Shown here one piece after another: positions 8,576-16,811 of a stretch of DNA of 64,000 bases. The stretch spans positions 1,635,083 through 1,699,082 of the forward strand of contig NZ_QSNT01000001.1 of the NCBI RefSeq assembly GCF_009498525.1. Direction: 5' to 3'. Below the pieces are notes generated by a model. It was not told the origin of the DNA and made no database searches. It was given only the letters and a program-made list of their open reading frames with translations. Position 1 is the first letter of the stretch; every line of letters begins with the position of its first letter. This DNA is from Rhizobium sp. ICMP 5592 (GTDB taxonomy: Bacteria; Pseudomonadota; Alphaproteobacteria; Rhizobiales; Rhizobiaceae). A program made the position numbers and the translations under genes.

Positions 8576-9517
8576 ATGACAGGCATACCCGCCATCCGGG
8601 CATGTTCATTCGTTCTGATGATGACAGCGCTGACGTCTTTCGGTGCGGTCCGCGCCAATGATTTGACTTTTGACCTCAGCCCGGAGCAGACGGGCCGCAT
8701 TCATGTCGAGCGGGACGAAAAGGCCATCGCCGCGATCCCCAAGGGTTTCAAGTTCGTCACCCCGGGCACGCTCACGGTTGCCGTCGCCCCCGGCGGGCCA
8801 CCGCTTGCCACCTATGCGACGGATGCCAAGACCGTGGTCGGCGCCGATCCGGACATCGCGACCGCCATCGCCGACAGCCTCGGGCTGAAGCTGGAGCTGG
8901 TGCCGGTTGCCTGGATCGATTGGCCGCTGGGCCTCACATCGGGCAAATACGACGCGGTTATTTCCAATGTCGGCGTCACTGAGCAGCGCAAGGAGAAATT
9001 CGATTTCTCCACCTACCGCCAAGGCCTGCACGGCATCTACGTCAAATCGGACAGCAAGATCGGCCCGATCAAGGAACCGAAGGATGCGGCGGGTCTGCGC
9101 TTTATCGTCGGCGCCGGCACCAATCAGGAGCGCATCCTGCTCGAATGGAGTAAGGAGAACGTCGCCGCCGGCCTGAAGCCGCTGGAACTGCAATATTACG
9201 ACGACGATGCCGCGAGCCTGCTGGCGCTGGCGTCCGGCCGCGCCGATGTGATCGTTCAGCCGCATGCACAGCTCGTCTACATCGCCGCCCGCGACAAGAA
9301 CGTCAGGAGCGTCGGCACACTGAGCGCCGGCTGGCCGGATCGCTCGGATGTCGCTGTGACCACGCGCAAGGGAAGTGGCCTCGCCGACGCGCTGACCGTC
9401 GCCACCAACGATCTGATCGCCAGCGGCAACTACGGCAAGATACTCAACCAATGGCATCTGGCGGAGGAAGCCCTGCCGAAGTCGGAAACAAATCCGCCCG
9501 GCCTGCCGAAATATTGA
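8576..9517 (+). CDS. Family 3 amino-acid ABC substrate-binding protein, copy 2
   Basis: The ATG at 8576 is preferred over the in-frame ATG at 8564 because GGAG lies six bases before it; the precursor is then 313 residues, nearly equal to copy 1. A signal peptide (MTGIPAIRACSFVLMMTALTSFGAVRA) precedes NDLTFDLSPEQ. Sequence and length show a tandem duplication of the preceding gene. Differences cluster where ligand contacts are expected: APGGPPLATY here against NPWDPPVATY in copy 1, and VIVQPHAQLVY against VEFNPNATLAY. The pair resembles TcyJ/TcyK of B. subtilis, two binding proteins that serve one importer. Confidence 0.9.
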   Translation: MTGIPAIRACSFVLMMTALTSFGAVRANDLTFDLSPEQTGRIHVERDEKAIAAIPKGFKFVTPGTLTVAVAPGGPPLATYATDAKTVVGADPDIATAIADSLGLKLELVPVAWIDWPLGLTSGKYDAVISNVGVTEQRKEKFDFSTYRQGLHGIYVKSDSKIGPIKEPKDAAGLRFIVGAGTNQERILLEWSKENVAAGLKPLELQYYDDDAASLLALASGRADVIVQPHAQLVYIAARDKNVRSVGTLSAGWPDRSDVAVTTRKGSGLADALTVATNDLIASGNYGKILNQWHLAEEALPKSETNPPGLPKY

Positions 9518-9547
9518 TCGCCGGAAAGCGTAAATAGGAGTGATGCC

Positions 9548-10603
9548 ATGAGTGGCCGCAAAATCTCGATCAACCATATCGGTTTCCTGACCCCCGGCAA
9601 TTATCCGGATGACGATCCGTTGTCGGGGCTGGAGCAGACACTGCAACAGCTGCGATATGGCGAGGAGTTGGGCTTCGACAGTGCCTGGGTCCGCCAGCGT
9701 CATCTGGAGCCGGGCATTTCATCGGGCAGCGCCTTTCTGGCGGCGGCGACGCAGCGCACCAGCCGGATCCAGCTGGGAACGGCGGTGATACCTATCGGCT
9801 ATGAAAGTCCTTATCGGCTGGCCGAGGACCTTGCCACCGTCGATGTCCTGTCGCGCGGGCGGCTGAACATCGGCGTCAGCGCCGGCCGTCCGTTGCATGC
9901 CGACCTCATCGCGCCTTTGGTTTTCGACGGCGATTGGGAGAGCAATGATTTCTCCCATGATCGCGTCTTGCGCTTTGCCGATAATCTGCGTGGCACGCAT
10001 CTCGGTGATGAGCAGACCTTCATCAAGACGCCCTTCGGCCCGATCCGGCCGCGCCTCCAACCCTATGCCCAGGGACTGATCGACCGGATCTGGTATGGCG
10101 GCGGGTCGCAACGCTCCGCCGAATGGGCCGGTCGCAACGGCTTCAACCTTTTGACCGGCAACGTCATATCGGGCGAGGAGACCGACGACTTCTTCGTTGC
10201 TCAATCGCGGTTGATCGAGACCTTTCGCACGGCCGCCGGAACTCGGCGCCGTGTCGCACTGGGGCGTGTCATCGTGCCGTTCGACGGCGCCGACACCGCC
10301 ACGCGCCGCCGGTATCAGGACTATGCCTCCGGTCGCGATGCACGAACGCTGACGCCGCAAGGCGAGAAGCGGACCCTGTTTGCCCGCGATATCGTCGGCA
10401 CCTCGGACCAGATTTTGGAACAGCTTTTCGCCGATCCGATCCTGCCCCAGGTCAGCGAGCTGCGGCTGGAACTGCCTTACGAATTCGAACACGAGCAATA
10501 CCGCCAGATCCTCCATGACTTTGTCACGCACATCGCGCCGGAACTAGGCTGGTCTGGCACAGGCGCGGCTGCTTCCCACAAAGACGAAAAGCGCTACGCC
10601 TGA
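9548..10603 (+). CDS. LLM-class flavin-dependent oxidoreductase
   Basis: A 351-residue luciferase-like monooxygenase, different from the two earlier ones. It shows the TIM-barrel start ISINHIGFLTPGNYPDDDP, the DSAWVRQRHLEPG motif (about 46-58) and the LSRGRLNIGVSAGRP flavin-binding loop (about 101-115). Such proteins oxidise carbon or sulfur centres using reduced flavin. An RBS AGGAG is seen eight bases before the ATG. It follows the second binding-protein gene by 30 bp and is followed 38 bp later by the PLP lyase, so it is part of the same operon. The substrate is unknown; oxidation of an S-alkyl chain is the context-based guess. Confidence 0.88.
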   Translation: MSGRKISINHIGFLTPGNYPDDDPLSGLEQTLQQLRYGEELGFDSAWVRQRHLEPGISSGSAFLAAATQRTSRIQLGTAVIPIGYESPYRLAEDLATVDVLSRGRLNIGVSAGRPLHADLIAPLVFDGDWESNDFSHDRVLRFADNLRGTHLGDEQTFIKTPFGPIRPRLQPYAQGLIDRIWYGGGSQRSAEWAGRNGFNLLTGNVISGEETDDFFVAQSRLIETFRTAAGTRRRVALGRVIVPFDGADTATRRRYQDYASGRDARTLTPQGEKRTLFARDIVGTSDQILEQLFADPILPQVSELRLELPYEFEHEQYRQILHDFVTHIAPELGWSGTGAAASHKDEKRYA

Positions 10604-10641
10604 GCAACCAGGCGAAATGACCCCATACCAAGGCAGACCCC

Positions 10642-11889
10642 ATGGCAGACAATAACGATATCTCGCCCGCTCTCGGCCCCAACACACAGCTCGTCCGCGC
10701 CGGATATGACCCGTTCGACTATCATGGCTTCATCAATCCGCCCGTCGTTCGCGCCTCTACGGTGCTTTTTCCGAATGCCGAGGCGATGGAAAAGCATGAG
10801 CAGAAATACACCTATGCGACGCGGGGAACACCCACGACCGATGCGCTCTGCGATGCGATCAACAAACTTGAAGGTGCTGCGGGAACCATCCTGGTGCCAT
10901 CCGGCCTTGCCGCCGTCACCATCGCATTTCTGGCCTATCTTTCGCCAGGCGATCACGCGCTGATCGTCGATTCCGTTTACGGCAACGTCCGCCATTTCTG
11001 CGATACGATGCTCGCCCGCTTCGGCGTCGAGGTCGAATATTACGATCCTTCGATCGGCGCGGCGATCGAGGCGCATTTCCGACCGAACACAAAACTCGTG
11101 CATCTGGAAGCACCGGGTTCCAATACGTTCGAAATACAGGATGTTCCCGCTATCACCGCCGTCGCCCAGCGGCATGGGGCGATCACCACCATGGACAATA
11201 CCTGGGCGACGCCGCTCTATTTCCGGCCTCTCGACTTCGGCGTCGACGTATCCATCCAGGCATCGACCAAATATCCAGCCGGCCATGCCGATGTCCTCAT
11301 GGGCACCATCTCGGCCAACGCCAAGCACTGGAAGCGGCTCCGGCAGGCAAATGGCGCACTCGGCATCTGTGGAACCGCCGACGATGCCTATCAGGTCCTG
11401 CGCGGGCTACGCACCATGGGTGTCCGGCTCGAGCGCCATCAGAAAAATGCCCTCGACATCGCGACCTGGCTGGAGGCGCGCGACGATGTTGCGCGCGTGT
11501 TGCATCCGGCGCTGCCGAGCTTTCCCGGCCACGACATCTGGAAGCGGGATTTCAAGGGCGCAAGTGGGGTCTTTTCCTTCGTACTTTCCGTCGAACGGCC
11601 GGAGGATTTCAAAGCCAAAGCACAGGCCTTCCTCAATGGCCTTTCACTGTTTGGGCTCGGCTATTCCTGGGGCGGTTTTCCGAGTCTGGCGCTGGAAGTT
11701 GACTTGAGCGACCGAATCCTGTTGAAGCCACCGGAGGAGGGACCTCTGCTGCGTCTCCAGATCGGCTTCGAGGATGTCGCCGATCTCAAAGCCGATCTCG
11801 AGAAGGGATTCGCGGCGGCAAAAAGGCCTGATGGCCCTTCAGACGTTCCCGCGGCCGTTTCTCCGCGAGGTCTCGGTCCATTGATGTGA
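10642..11889 (+). CDS. metC: Cystathionine beta-lyase-type PLP enzyme (Cys/Met metabolism family)
   Basis: A 415-residue fold-type I PLP enzyme of the Cys/Met metabolism family. It has the PLP-phosphate motif SGLAAVTIAF near residue 94, the Asp of TMDNTWATP that binds the pyridine nitrogen, and the Schiff-base lysine in ASTKYPAGHADVLMG (about 212). Family members break the C-beta-S bond of cystathionine or other S-substituted cysteines to thiol, pyruvate and ammonia. As the last gene of the sulfur operon it may release a thiol from an imported cysteine conjugate rather than work in methionine synthesis. The C-terminal tail after about 390 is low-complexity and may be dispensable. Confidence 0.88.
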   Translation: MADNNDISPALGPNTQLVRAGYDPFDYHGFINPPVVRASTVLFPNAEAMEKHEQKYTYATRGTPTTDALCDAINKLEGAAGTILVPSGLAAVTIAFLAYLSPGDHALIVDSVYGNVRHFCDTMLARFGVEVEYYDPSIGAAIEAHFRPNTKLVHLEAPGSNTFEIQDVPAITAVAQRHGAITTMDNTWATPLYFRPLDFGVDVSIQASTKYPAGHADVLMGTISANAKHWKRLRQANGALGICGTADDAYQVLRGLRTMGVRLERHQKNALDIATWLEARDDVARVLHPALPSFPGHDIWKRDFKGASGVFSFVLSVERPEDFKAKAQAFLNGLSLFGLGYSWGGFPSLALEVDLSDRILLKPPEEGPLLRLQIGFEDVADLKADLEKGFAAAKRPDGPSDVPAAVSPRGLGPLM

Positions 11890-12032
11890 CGCACGCCGCT
11901 GTACTGCACACGGCGCATTGTTGGTGTCGTAACGCGACGTCATTCAAGGCGGCGACATTTTCAGCTTTTTATTGCAATTTTGGCCGTTCCTATATAGGGC
12001 CACATCTTGTTAATCGGTCTAAATTTTCAAAA

Positions 12033-12926
12033 ATGAATTTCGAGCAGGCAATCATTCGTAAGTCCCCGCCACAGAAGAAACATAGTGCATTATTCCGGTT
12101 GCTTCTTCGCCACATCGTCAGAGGTGTGGTCGCGGGAAAGCGAGGAGAGAAGGAGCATTCTCTCTTTTCCAAAAGCATTTCCGGAAACCTTCCGAATGGC
12201 GGCAACGTTATACTGGCGGCCTGCAACGACGATTATTTCAGGAAATTCGCGGTCGACCTTGTGCGTTCGGTCGATTCGCATGGAGCACCTCAGAAGCTAC
12301 ATCTTCATCTCCTGGAGCCATCGCAAGCTGTCCTTGAGGAGGTCGCTCAGTTGCAGACCACTCTCAAGCACGTTCAGCTTACGACTACCATCGATCCGTG
12401 TGTTCTCGCTGAAACGATTCCCTACCGTACCGTCTACTATACGGCAGCCCGTTTTCTCTTGGCGCCGATGCTGCTTAGGGAAGGTGTCGATCGACTGTTG
12501 ATCATTGATGTCGACGCCGTCATGAACAAGTCGCCATGGCAGTTCTTCAGCAATCAGGAGGCTCTGCGAAGCGGTGGCTTCATATTCCGGCGCGAAAAAC
12601 GCAAGCACTGGTATCGTGTACTGGCTTCAGCGGTTTTCCTGAACGGCTCCGTGGGATCCGTTCGCCTTGCGGAAAGCCTCGCTTGTGGCCTGGCCCGAAC
12701 CCTAAAATACAAGCCGCGATATCACATCGACCAGATCTTGCCATACTATATCTGCGAGCTGGCCAAGCACCGGTTCTGGGATTTCGCGACCTTTGACATT
12801 CCCAAGGAAATCATGGGTTATTCCTATGAGAGTGAAGCCGCGTTCTGGACGGTGAAAGGTAAATCCAACATCGATCAATTCCTTACCGAGCGTCACAAGC
12901 TCCTTTCATCCCAAAGCGCATCTTGA
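12033..12926 (+). CDS. Putative GT8-like glycosyltransferase
   Basis: The frame is open from 11886, but the ATG at 12033 is chosen because an AT-rich promoter-like stretch with TATATA precedes it and the upstream codons look non-coding. The 297-residue product carries VILAACNDDYF, a nucleotide-sugar-binding type strand, YYTAARFLLAPMLL and a DxD motif in IIDVDAVMNKSP (about 155-166), the pattern of GT8-type glycosyltransferases. No signal peptide or TM is seen. Base composition is less GC-rich than in its neighbours, and it is isolated between two sulfur operons, which suggests separate acquisition. The acceptor is unknown; surface polysaccharide is likely. Confidence 0.7.
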   Translation: MNFEQAIIRKSPPQKKHSALFRLLLRHIVRGVVAGKRGEKEHSLFSKSISGNLPNGGNVILAACNDDYFRKFAVDLVRSVDSHGAPQKLHLHLLEPSQAVLEEVAQLQTTLKHVQLTTTIDPCVLAETIPYRTVYYTAARFLLAPMLLREGVDRLLIIDVDAVMNKSPWQFFSNQEALRSGGFIFRREKRKHWYRVLASAVFLNGSVGSVRLAESLACGLARTLKYKPRYHIDQILPYYICELAKHRFWDFATFDIPKEIMGYSYESEAAFWTVKGKSNIDQFLTERHKLLSSQSAS

Positions 12927-13216
12927 ATTTGGGGAACCGGATTTCCGATAGCCTCTGACAAACCAGAGCGCATGAAGCAATCAATTATCTGCGTTGCGGC
13001 AAGCTAATGTGGCCTTGGCCATCCAAAAGCCACAAAGCTGCCGAGGTTGGAAACAGTACAGACAAGTTCAGACTTCGTCTTCGCCACCCGTTGGGCAGCA
13101 CGTCTGTGACATCAGCTTCTTCACATTGAGAAGCTGCGCTTCCCGAAACGGGTTTCCCCCAGGACCTGAATGAGAAGGTTCGCCGCGACCAAAGCAGAAT
13201 TGCGAGGTTCAATGCG

Positions 13217-14281
13217 ATGCACTCCATCCCAGACCATGCTTTAGTTTCCATCATCATCTCGAACTACAATTATGCACGCTTCCTCCGCCGCGCTGTCGGT
13301 AGTGCGTTGGAGCAGGATTACGACAATGTGGAGGTCATCGTCGTCGACGATGCGTCCACCGATGACTCTGCTGATGTCATCGCTTCCTACGGATCACGCA
13401 TCAAGGCGTGCCTGAAAGAAGCCAATGGCGGGCACGGCGCGGCATTCAACACCGGCTTTGCCGCAAGCGGCGGTGAGATCGTCCTCTTTCTCGACGCCGA
13501 CGATTACCTCTACCCGAATGCGGTGTCCGAAATCGTCAACGGTTGGGAAGACGATACCGTGCAGGTGCAATTTCGATTGCACCTCGTTGACGAGGACCAA
13601 CAGGTAAAGGATGTCTTTCCACCTTCGGAGCTGCCCTTCGATTCCGGAGACGTCACCTCCAAACTATTGCAGAGGGGGCGCTATCAGACCACCGTCACCA
13701 GCGGTCTCGCCTTCAGGCGCACGGTCTTGGAGCTAGTCATGCCGGTTCCGGAGACAGATTTCCGGCAAGGTGCAGACGGCTATCTTGTTACCGTAGCGCC
13801 TCTCCATGGACAGGTAACGTCTATCGAGACATGTCTCGGTGCCTATCGCATTCACGGCGGCAATCACTCCGTCTTCGCGGAGAAGCTCGGTCAGCGCGCC
13901 CGCTGGCGCATGGAGCATGACTTCCACCGCATGGATGCCCTGTCGGATCAGGCCGCCGAAGTCGGCCTGACCGTGCCGCAGGACGTCAATCTCCATGATC
14001 CCGTCCATCTGGAAGAGCGTCTGGCATCGCTCTGCATGGATAGCGCAAAGCACCCCATGACCAGCGATTCCAGATTTACCCTCGGCACTGCCGGCGCCGT
14101 GGCCAGTATGGAAATGAATGCATCCCTACGGCGGCGCGCAGTGCTGGCGGCATGGTTTCTATCCGTAGGCGTCCTTCCTAGGCGCATGGCAAAAGCCATC
14201 CTGTCGTGGAAACTCGTCGCCTCGTCGAGACCCGCCTTCCTGCTGCGCATTTCGAAGACCATCCGCCACGCCGTTGGGTAG
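13217..14281 (+). CDS. GT2-family glycosyltransferase
   Basis: A 354-residue family 2 glycosyltransferase of the GT-A fold. Visible motifs: VSIIISNYNYARFL at residues 10-23, VIVVDDASTDDS near 40-51 and the metal-binding LFLDADDYLYPNA near 90-102. A QGADGYL segment near 180 matches the catalytic-base region. The C-terminal part after about 270 is helical and specific to this protein. It transfers a sugar from a nucleotide donor, probably for exopolysaccharide or surface glycan. It is 290 bp after the other glycosyltransferase; that gap holds no gene I can see. A bidirectional hairpin follows. Confidence 0.87.
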   Translation: MHSIPDHALVSIIISNYNYARFLRRAVGSALEQDYDNVEVIVVDDASTDDSADVIASYGSRIKACLKEANGGHGAAFNTGFAASGGEIVLFLDADDYLYPNAVSEIVNGWEDDTVQVQFRLHLVDEDQQVKDVFPPSELPFDSGDVTSKLLQRGRYQTTVTSGLAFRRTVLELVMPVPETDFRQGADGYLVTVAPLHGQVTSIETCLGAYRIHGGNHSVFAEKLGQRARWRMEHDFHRMDALSDQAAEVGLTVPQDVNLHDPVHLEERLASLCMDSAKHPMTSDSRFTLGTAGAVASMEMNASLRRRAVLAAWFLSVGVLPRRMAKAILSWKLVASSRPAFLLRISKTIRHAVG

Positions 14282-14285
14282 GCCA

Positions 14286-14315
14286 GAGATAGCGGTGCGC
14301 TTGCGCCGCTATCTC
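14286..14315. terminator. Bidirectional stem-loop between convergent genes
   Basis: GAGATAGCGG (14286-14295) pairs perfectly with CCGCTATCTC (14306-14315) over a 10-nt loop. The right arm contains the stop codon of the minus-strand monooxygenase at 14309, so the hairpin serves both convergent transcripts. Confidence 0.6.
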
Positions 14316-15706
14316 GCCACGGCCCTGGCGATCCGCTCCTCATTCAGCTTCCGATAGCCGGCCCCCGGGTGCGGTGCCTGCAATCGGGGACTCTTGCCGC
14401 CGAGCTTTTCCCGCAGCGTTCCCTGGCGATAGTCTGTCTTGTAGACGCCACGCTTCTGCAACTCCGGCACCAGCAGGTCCACGGCATCCTCGAAGCTTTC
14501 CGGCGTGACGGCATAGGCGAGGTTGAAGCCGTCCACATCCGTATCCTCGACCCATTCCTGCAGGAGATCGGCGACCGTTTGCGGCGAGCCGACGAAGACC
14601 GGGCCGAAGCCGCCGATGCCGACCCAGTCCGCCATCTCGCGCACGGTCCACACCTTGTCAGGGTCGATGGTGGTGAAGGTCTCAACGGCCGATTGTACGG
14701 CGTTGGTATAACGATGCCGGAGCGGTTCGTCGGGTGAAAATTGACCGAAGTCGATGCCCGTCCAGCCGGAGATCAGCGTCTGTGCACCCTCATAGGAGAC
14801 GTATTTACGGTATTCGTCGAACTTTCGTTTCGCCTCCGCATCCGTCTCGCCGAGGATCACGGTTTGCAGGTTGAAGGCGAGGATTTCGCGCGGATTGCGT
14901 CCAGCCTTGGCTGCTGCCTCGCGGACATTGGCGACATAGCGCTTCAGCACCGGCTTCGATGGTGCGGCGACAAAGATGCATTCGGCATGCGCGCCGGCGA
15001 AATCCTTGCCGCGGCTTGAGGCGCCGGCCTGATAGAGCACCGGTGTCCGCTGTGGCGACGGCTCGCTGAGATGAATGCCTGGCACGGCGAATTGCTTGCC
15101 GACATGATGGATCGGGTGAACCTTTTCCGGATGGGTAAAGATGCCGGCCTCGCGGTCACGCACCACGGCACCATCCTCCCAGCTTCCTTCCCAGAGCTTG
15201 TAGCAAACCTCGAGATACTCCTCGGCAAGGTCGTAGCGATCATCATGCTTCGTCTGCGCCGCCTGGCCGACATTCAACGCGCCGCTGTTCAGGTAGGAGG
15301 TGACGATGTTCCAGCCGACACGGCCCTTGGTCAGATGATCAAGCGTCGATATGCGGCGGGCGAAGGTATAGGGATGCTCGAAGGAGAGCGATGCCGTCAG
15401 CCCGAAGCCAAGATGTTCGGTCATATAGGCCATGGTCGGGATGAGCTGCAGGGGATCGTTGACAGGCACCTGCGCCGAATGACGTAAAGCCGCGTCGACA
15501 TTGCCGTTCAGCACGTCATAGACGCCAAGCACATCGGCGATGAACAGACCGTCGAACTTGCCGCGCTCCAGCGTCTTGGCCAGATGGACCCAATAATCGA
15601 GATCCTTGTACTTCCACGACTGATCGCGCGGATGCCGCCAGAGGCCGGGCGACTGGTGACCGACACAGTTCATGTCAAAGGCGTTCAGCCTGATTTCACG
15701 GCTCAT
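14309..15706 (-). CDS. NtaA/SnaA/DmoA-family FMN-dependent monooxygenase
   Basis: A 465-residue two-component flavin monooxygenase. The ATG at 15706 is chosen over an upstream in-frame start because AAGGAG lies a few bases before it and family members begin near MSREIRLNAFDMNCVGHQSPG. Characteristic segments are RRISTLDHLTKGRVGWNIVT (flavin-binding region) and YDLAEEYLEVCYKLWEGSW. It differs from the paralogue at 2553 by the N-terminal WRHPRDQSWKYKDLDYW block found in dimethylsulfide-monooxygenase-like proteins. It is the last gene of a minus-strand operon with a ribose-type permease and ATPase, so its substrate is probably what they import. Confidence 0.9.
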   Translation of the reverse strand: MSREIRLNAFDMNCVGHQSPGLWRHPRDQSWKYKDLDYWVHLAKTLERGKFDGLFIADVLGVYDVLNGNVDAALRHSAQVPVNDPLQLIPTMAYMTEHLGFGLTASLSFEHPYTFARRISTLDHLTKGRVGWNIVTSYLNSGALNVGQAAQTKHDDRYDLAEEYLEVCYKLWEGSWEDGAVVRDREAGIFTHPEKVHPIHHVGKQFAVPGIHLSEPSPQRTPVLYQAGASSRGKDFAGAHAECIFVAAPSKPVLKRYVANVREAAAKAGRNPREILAFNLQTVILGETDAEAKRKFDEYRKYVSYEGAQTLISGWTGIDFGQFSPDEPLRHRYTNAVQSAVETFTTIDPDKVWTVREMADWVGIGGFGPVFVGSPQTVADLLQEWVEDTDVDGFNLAYAVTPESFEDAVDLLVPELQKRGVYKTDYRQGTLREKLGGKSPRLQAPHPGAGYRKLNEERIARAVAR

Positions 15707-15743
15707 TTTCAGCTCCTTGTGGGATCGGAGGGTAGACGGGATG

Positions 15744-16811
15744 TCAGGAATTGGTGCGACCGAGGCCATAGGTCAGGGCAAGCGCTCCGACGAGCACGGC
15801 ACCCTTGACGAAATCCTGGGTGTAATAGGGTGCGTTCAGCATGGTCAGTCCGTTGAGCAATACGCCGACGAAGACTGCGCCGACGAGGGTGCCAAGCACG
15901 TTTGGCCGGCGCAGGCCAAGCACGGCAAAGCCGATCAGCGAGGCGGCGACGGCATCCATCAGCAGCGAGCCGCCGGAAGAGACATCTCCCCGGCCGACGC
16001 GCGCGGCAATGACGATGCCGCCAAGCGAAGCGAGCGTGCCGGATATGACATAGGCGAGCGTCTTCAGCCGCGTCGTGGAGGCGCCCGCCAGCCGCGTCGC
16101 CACCTCGTTGCCGCCGGTCGCGAAGAGCAGCCGGCCGATGCGGGTCCGCTCCGTCAGCACAAAGAGCACTAACGCGACCAGGATCATCAGCACGACGGAA
16201 ACCGGCACGACGCTGAACAGGCTATAGCGGCCGATCAAGAGGAACTGTGGATCATAGCTGCCGGCAGCCTTGGAACCGTTGGGCAGGATCAGCCCGGAGG
16301 AGATCGAGCGTCCGGCGGTCGGGATCAGCTGCAAGCCGGAGAGCAGAAACATCATCGAAAGCGTCGCCAGCAGATCCGGCACTCTCAGCCGCACAATGAT
16401 GAAAGCGTTGATCAAGCCGATCGCGGCACCGAAGGCGAGTACCAGCGGTACGGTGGCATAGACATCGAGCTGCCAGACGATCATCGCGTAGCTGGCAGCC
16501 ATGACGCTCGAGGCTGCGACCGCGCCGATCGAGAGATCGAATCCACCGACAGCAAGTGTCACCGTAACGCCGGCGCCAAGGATGGCGACGACGGAGACCG
16601 CCTGCAAGATGCTCATGAGGTTGTTGATGTTGATGAAAGCGGGCTGGGCGACGGTGAATCCGATGATAAGCGCGGCAAGCAAGATGAAAACCGCGCCGGA
16701 GCGCAGTACAGTACTGACCCCGGTGAGCCAGCCGACTGTCGGATTGACGGCAGCAGCCGTCTCGGCCCGTTCCGTCGGCTGCGGGAAGCTGTCATTGTCA
16801 ACGGATGTCAT
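15744..16811 (-). CDS. Ribose-type (RbsC-like) ABC transporter permease
   Basis: A 355-residue inner-membrane permease of the BPD_transp_2 family with about ten TM helices, among them GAVFILLAALIIGFTVA near 37-53 and ALGGIVIAARVGRGD-type loop (read SLGGIVIAARVGRGDVSSG) near 270. The last segments FAVLGLRRPNVLGTLVGAVFVG are typical of RbsC. Its start overlaps the stop of the ATPase gene by four bases (16808-16811), showing translational coupling. The usual ligands of this class are sugars, autoinducer-2 and nucleosides; here the partner enzymes are sulfur monooxygenases, so an unusual organosulfur ligand is inferred. Confidence 0.92.
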   Translation of the reverse strand: MTSVDNDSFPQPTERAETAAAVNPTVGWLTGVSTVLRSGAVFILLAALIIGFTVAQPAFININNLMSILQAVSVVAILGAGVTVTLAVGGFDLSIGAVAASSVMAASYAMIVWQLDVYATVPLVLAFGAAIGLINAFIIVRLRVPDLLATLSMMFLLSGLQLIPTAGRSISSGLILPNGSKAAGSYDPQFLLIGRYSLFSVVPVSVVLMILVALVLFVLTERTRIGRLLFATGGNEVATRLAGASTTRLKTLAYVISGTLASLGGIVIAARVGRGDVSSGGSLLMDAVAASLIGFAVLGLRRPNVLGTLVGAVFVGVLLNGLTMLNAPYYTQDFVKGAVLVGALALTYGLGRTNS

